64,000 nt of DNA, from assembly GCF_013387495.1 (NCBI RefSeq), contig NZ_JABZEE010000040.1, forward strand, positions 1-64,000, read 5' to 3'. The DNA is from Streptomyces sp. PKU-EA00015 (GTDB taxonomy: Bacteria; Actinomycetota; Actinomycetes; Streptomycetales; Streptomycetaceae). Below the pieces are notes generated by a model. The model was not told the DNA's origin and made no database searches. It saw only the letters and a program-made list of their open reading frames with translations. This document shows positions 61,691-64,000 of the stretch, piece by piece (positions within the stretch are counted from its first letter, which is position 1; each line of letters opens with the position of its first letter). Both the position numbers and the translations under genes were made by a program.

Positions 61691-61715
61691 CACCGGTCCT
61701 GGCGACGGACCGGTG
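61691..61715. promoter_or_regulatory. Inverted repeat upstream of the PstS-like gene
   Basis: caccggtcc (61691-61699) pairs with ggaccggtg (61707-61715), loop of seven bases. It sits 97 bases before the preferred start of the next gene, and inside the upstream region shared with the divergent phospholipase gene. It may be an operator or an RNA hairpin. Confidence 0.45.
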
Positions 61716-61811
61716 AATGCCGTCCGAACACTCATGGCAGCCGTCGCAGCTCCCGCTGACGCGCTCGTAATTTTGGCGCACATCGGTATCCGGACAGCAC
61801 GGGAGTCGGCG

Positions 61812-63389
61812 GTGAACGGTTTTCCCTGGGAGTCGACGATCGCCATCCTCGGTCTGGCCATTCCGGTGGCGGCCGCGGCGTGGGAGTTCGCGCTCGTGGG
61901 CCGCAAGCGGCTCGGCTACCGGATCCAGATGGACACCACCGCGCCGGACGCGGCCGAGGCCCCGCACGCCGGGGTGCTGCGGCAGATGCAGCGGGACGAC
62001 GCCTCGCTGCGCGATCCCTCGTTCGCGCTGCTGCGCATCGAGAACAGCGGCTGGACCCTGATCGACTCCGACGACTACGTCTCGCAGGGCTCCGCCGAGG
62101 TCGGCATAGAGGTCCGCTTCCCGGGCCGTCAGGTCGTCGGCATGGTCGTGACCGAGATGAGCCACGACTACCTGCGCCGGTCCTTCGTGAACACGCCACG
62201 CGACGGTGTCCCCGCAGAGGCGGCCCCCGGCCTCGAGGTGATCGACGGCCGCATCACCCTCCCGAAGGTGGCCCTCAACCGCGGCAACCACTACAAGGTC
62301 CTCGCGGTCCTGGAACGCGAACAGGAGTTCACCGCCCCGGAGTTCCCCGACCCCGTGATCGTCGCCGGCATCAAGGGCGGGGTGCACGGCGGGTCGATCA
62401 AGAAGACCGCGAGCCACGTCCTCGCCTCGAAGCCCGTCATGACGTTCATCGCCATGCTGGTCCTCGTGGCGGCCGCCCAGTCCCTGACCACGTTCACCAG
62501 GGACGAGGTCCGGGCCGCCCCGCTGGACTGCGCCAAGGGGACGCTGGTCCTCTCCGGCTCCACCGCGTTCGCCCCCGTCGTGCGTGAGGCCGCGAAGCAG
62601 TACGAGAAGACGTGTCCGGACGCCCGCATCCCCCTCACCGAGAACTCCTTCAAGGGCAGCGTCGCCGGACTCGACTCGCTCGCCGCGGCCGGCAGGCGCG
62701 CGAAGCAGCAGGGCAGTGCCGGGCTCCCCGACCGGCTGGCGTTCACCGACGGGGTCAAGAGCGTCCGCCGCCCGCAACTGCTGCCGAGACCCGTCGCGTT
62801 GTCCCTGTTCACCCTGGTGGTCAACAAGGACGCCGGGGTCCAGGACCTCTCCCTGAAGCAGGTCAGGGAGATCTACACGGGCCGCGTCACCAACTGGCGG
62901 CAGGTCGGCGGCAACGATCTCCCCGTCCAGCTCGTCAGCCGCAACCCCGGCTCCGGCACCCGCTCCACGCTCGTCCAGCAGGTCCTCGGCGGCAAGGAGC
63001 TGATGGAGGTCACGGAAGGTGACTGCGTGGCCCTGGACGGGAGCAGACCGGGCCGCTGCGAGGTCGGTGACACCGGCACCCTCCTGGACGCCGTGGCCGC
63101 GACCCCCGGCGCGCTCGGCCACAGCGAGGTCGGCGCCACGCTCACCCGCGACGACCTCCAGCGGGTGCGGATCGACGGCTACGCGGCCACGCTGGAAGGC
63201 GCCGACGACGGCGCGTATCCGTACTGGCAGACCGAGTACGCCTACACCTACGGGGAGCCGCCCGCCGACTCGATCGCCGCCGGCTTCCTGCGCTACCTGG
63301 CGAACGAGGTCGGCAAGGACATCCTCCGCGCCCAGGGCCACCGTCCCTGCGCCGAACTGGCGAAGCCGCTGCTCTGCCGCCCCACCTGA
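61812..63389 (+). CDS. Two-TM protein with an extracytoplasmic PstS-like domain
   Basis: 525 residues from GTG 61812 (GGGAG six bases upstream); a longer reading from 61713 would start inside an inverted repeat. An N-terminal TM helix (WESTIAILGLAIPVAAAAWEF) is followed by a cytoplasmic beta-rich domain to about 210 (EVGIEVRFPGRQVVGMVVTEM). A second TM (MTFIAMLVLVAAAQSLTTF) leads to a phosphate-binding-protein fold: LSGSTAFAPVVREAAKQYEK, IYTGRVTNWRQVGGNDLPV and SRNPGSGTRSTLVQQVL. The layout resembles a receptor more than a transporter. Confidence 0.8.
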   Translation: MNGFPWESTIAILGLAIPVAAAAWEFALVGRKRLGYRIQMDTTAPDAAEAPHAGVLRQMQRDDASLRDPSFALLRIENSGWTLIDSDDYVSQGSAEVGIEVRFPGRQVVGMVVTEMSHDYLRRSFVNTPRDGVPAEAAPGLEVIDGRITLPKVALNRGNHYKVLAVLEREQEFTAPEFPDPVIVAGIKGGVHGGSIKKTASHVLASKPVMTFIAMLVLVAAAQSLTTFTRDEVRAAPLDCAKGTLVLSGSTAFAPVVREAAKQYEKTCPDARIPLTENSFKGSVAGLDSLAAAGRRAKQQGSAGLPDRLAFTDGVKSVRRPQLLPRPVALSLFTLVVNKDAGVQDLSLKQVREIYTGRVTNWRQVGGNDLPVQLVSRNPGSGTRSTLVQQVLGGKELMEVTEGDCVALDGSRPGRCEVGDTGTLLDAVAATPGALGHSEVGATLTRDDLQRVRIDGYAATLEGADDGAYPYWQTEYAYTYGEPPADSIAAGFLRYLANEVGKDILRAQGHRPCAELAKPLLCRPT

Positions 63390-63425
63390 GACCCTGACGC
63401 GGGCGCTGACGGGCGGGGAAACGGG

Positions 63426-63875
63426 TCAGTGCGGCGGCAGGTCCAGCTCGGCCCGGACGGTCTTCCCCACGGGCACCCGGTCGAGGACCGCCCACCGGTC
63501 GGCCAGGCTCTCCACCAGCAGCAGCCCCCGCCCTCCGTCCGCGACGGCATCCGGCGCGGCCAGTCGGCCCGGAACGGGCGGCCGCCGCTCACCCCGTGTG
63601 TCCGAGACCTCGATACGCAGGGTGCCGGGCAACCGGGTGAGCCTCAGTTCGAAGTCCCGGCCCGGCACGCGCCCGTGTGTCACGGCGTTCGCGGCCAGTT
63701 CGGCGACGATCAGCGCGGTGGTGTCGGACGCGCCGCTGCCGTGCGGGAAACCCCACGCGTGCAGTTGATGGACAGCCAGGTGACGGGCGAGGCGTGCGCC
63801 GAGCGCGGTGGAGCTGAAGCGCTGGGCGAACGAACGTACGCTGCCCTGCAGTTGCGGGCTCATGGGTGGTCGCAT
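63426..63875 (-). CDS. Anti-sigma-factor-like ATP-binding protein (HATPase_c, RsbW type)
   Basis: 149 residues. The N-box AELAANAVTHG, then DTRGERRPP and GGRGLLLVESLADRWAV, the G1/G2 boxes of the RsbW/SpoIIAB-like ATPases common in Streptomyces, are present. These proteins bind sigma factors or anti-anti-sigma partners, often encoded beside XRE/DUF397 gene sets. The start ATG 63875 is preferred; ATG 63863 and TTG 63920 are alternatives. A perfect palindrome lies just upstream. Confidence 0.85.
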   Translation of the reverse strand: MRPPMSPQLQGSVRSFAQRFSSTALGARLARHLAVHQLHAWGFPHGSGASDTTALIVAELAANAVTHGRVPGRDFELRLTRLPGTLRIEVSDTRGERRPPVPGRLAAPDAVADGGRGLLLVESLADRWAVLDRVPVGKTVRAELDLPPH

Positions 63876-63920
63876 ATGCCCACCGTGGTGGACTGTGGCC
63901 GCATTGTCCCAGATCAGCAA

Positions 63921-63945
63921 CCCGTACGCTGAGTCAGCGTACGGG
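63921..63945. promoter_or_regulatory. Perfect 25-bp palindrome, candidate operator
   Basis: cccgtacgctga (63921-63932), a central g, and its exact complement (63934-63945). It overlaps the direct repeat gtacgggta, which occurs at 63939-63947 and again at 63961-63969, two helical turns apart. A divergent control site for the ATPase gene and the gene starting at the right edge is likely. Confidence 0.65.
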
Positions 63946-63976
63946 TACCCGCGGTGGACAGTACGGGTAACCGACC

Positions 63977-64000
63977 GTGACCATGGGCGCGTTGCGGGGT
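63977..64000 (+). CDS. Possible start of a divergent gene at the right edge
   Basis: GTG 63977 (or ATG 63983, in frame) opens MTMGALRG before the window ends. Position opposite the anti-sigma-type ATPase fits an XRE regulator, as in similar Streptomyces loci, but eight codons cannot show this. Confidence 0.2.

Overview
This window is a high-GC, gene-dense chromosomal segment of a Streptomyces-type actinomycete. The signs are strong third-position G/C bias, frequent GTG and TTG starts, 4-base stop/start overlaps, Tat and lipobox signals, a subtilisin inhibitor of the SSI family, mycothiol-era protein families and MsiK-type sugar ABC transporters without their own ATPase. No rRNA, tRNA, CRISPR or prophage was seen. 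About 55 protein genes are supported, plus two gene fossils and one small non-autonomous mobile element.

Layout. 1-5 kb: the 5' end of an unknown gene, a fossil of a large secreted S8 peptidase, a regulator, a DUF456 membrane protein, rsgA behind a short leader ORF, and a PHP-domain phosphoesterase. 5-12.7 kb: an SSI-type protease inhibitor, a double-RCK ion-channel-like protein, a FecB-like binding protein with no export signal, a VOC protein facing a decayed AraC regulator that carries a 158-bp MITE, a YihY membrane protein and an AidB-type acyl-CoA dehydrogenase. 12.9-14.8 kb: a GAF-domain regulator and a GNAT acetyltransferase.

15-24.6 kb is the assimilatory sulfur operon: a cysteine-ending leader peptide, cysI, a zinc-ribbon mini-protein, cysH, cysC, cysD, cysN, a three-gene sulfonate-type ABC transporter and a sirohydrochlorin-chelatase-like gene. 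Together these import sulfur compounds, activate sulfate to APS/PAPS, reduce it to sulfite and sulfide, and probably supply siroheme to CysI.

24.6-38.7 kb holds stand-alone housekeeping and accessory genes: a mycothiol-linked DsbA-like protein, a secreted S8 subtilase, an MMPL exporter, a macrolide-type glycosyltransferase under an operator-like palindrome, a sugar ABC operon, a phosphotransferase, a DEDDh exonuclease and a HEPN-family protein.

38.7-52 kb: an unusual split copper-amine-oxidase pair (separate N-domain and catalytic-domain polypeptides), then the glycogen-to-trehalose genes glgX/treX, treY and treZ, interspersed with a degenerate P450, an FHA protein, a GNAT protein behind a possible 18-residue leader, and a GH1 beta-glucosidase. 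52-64 kb: an M24 peptidase, two conserved hypotheticals, a nucleoside-kinase-like protein, a VOC protein, a Tat-exported lactonase, a small secreted protein, a V8-like secreted protease, a secreted phospholipase-D-like protein, a two-TM protein with an external PstS-like domain, and an anti-sigma-type ATPase next to a perfect 25-bp palindrome. Function assignments come from reading the sequence only; no database search was run.
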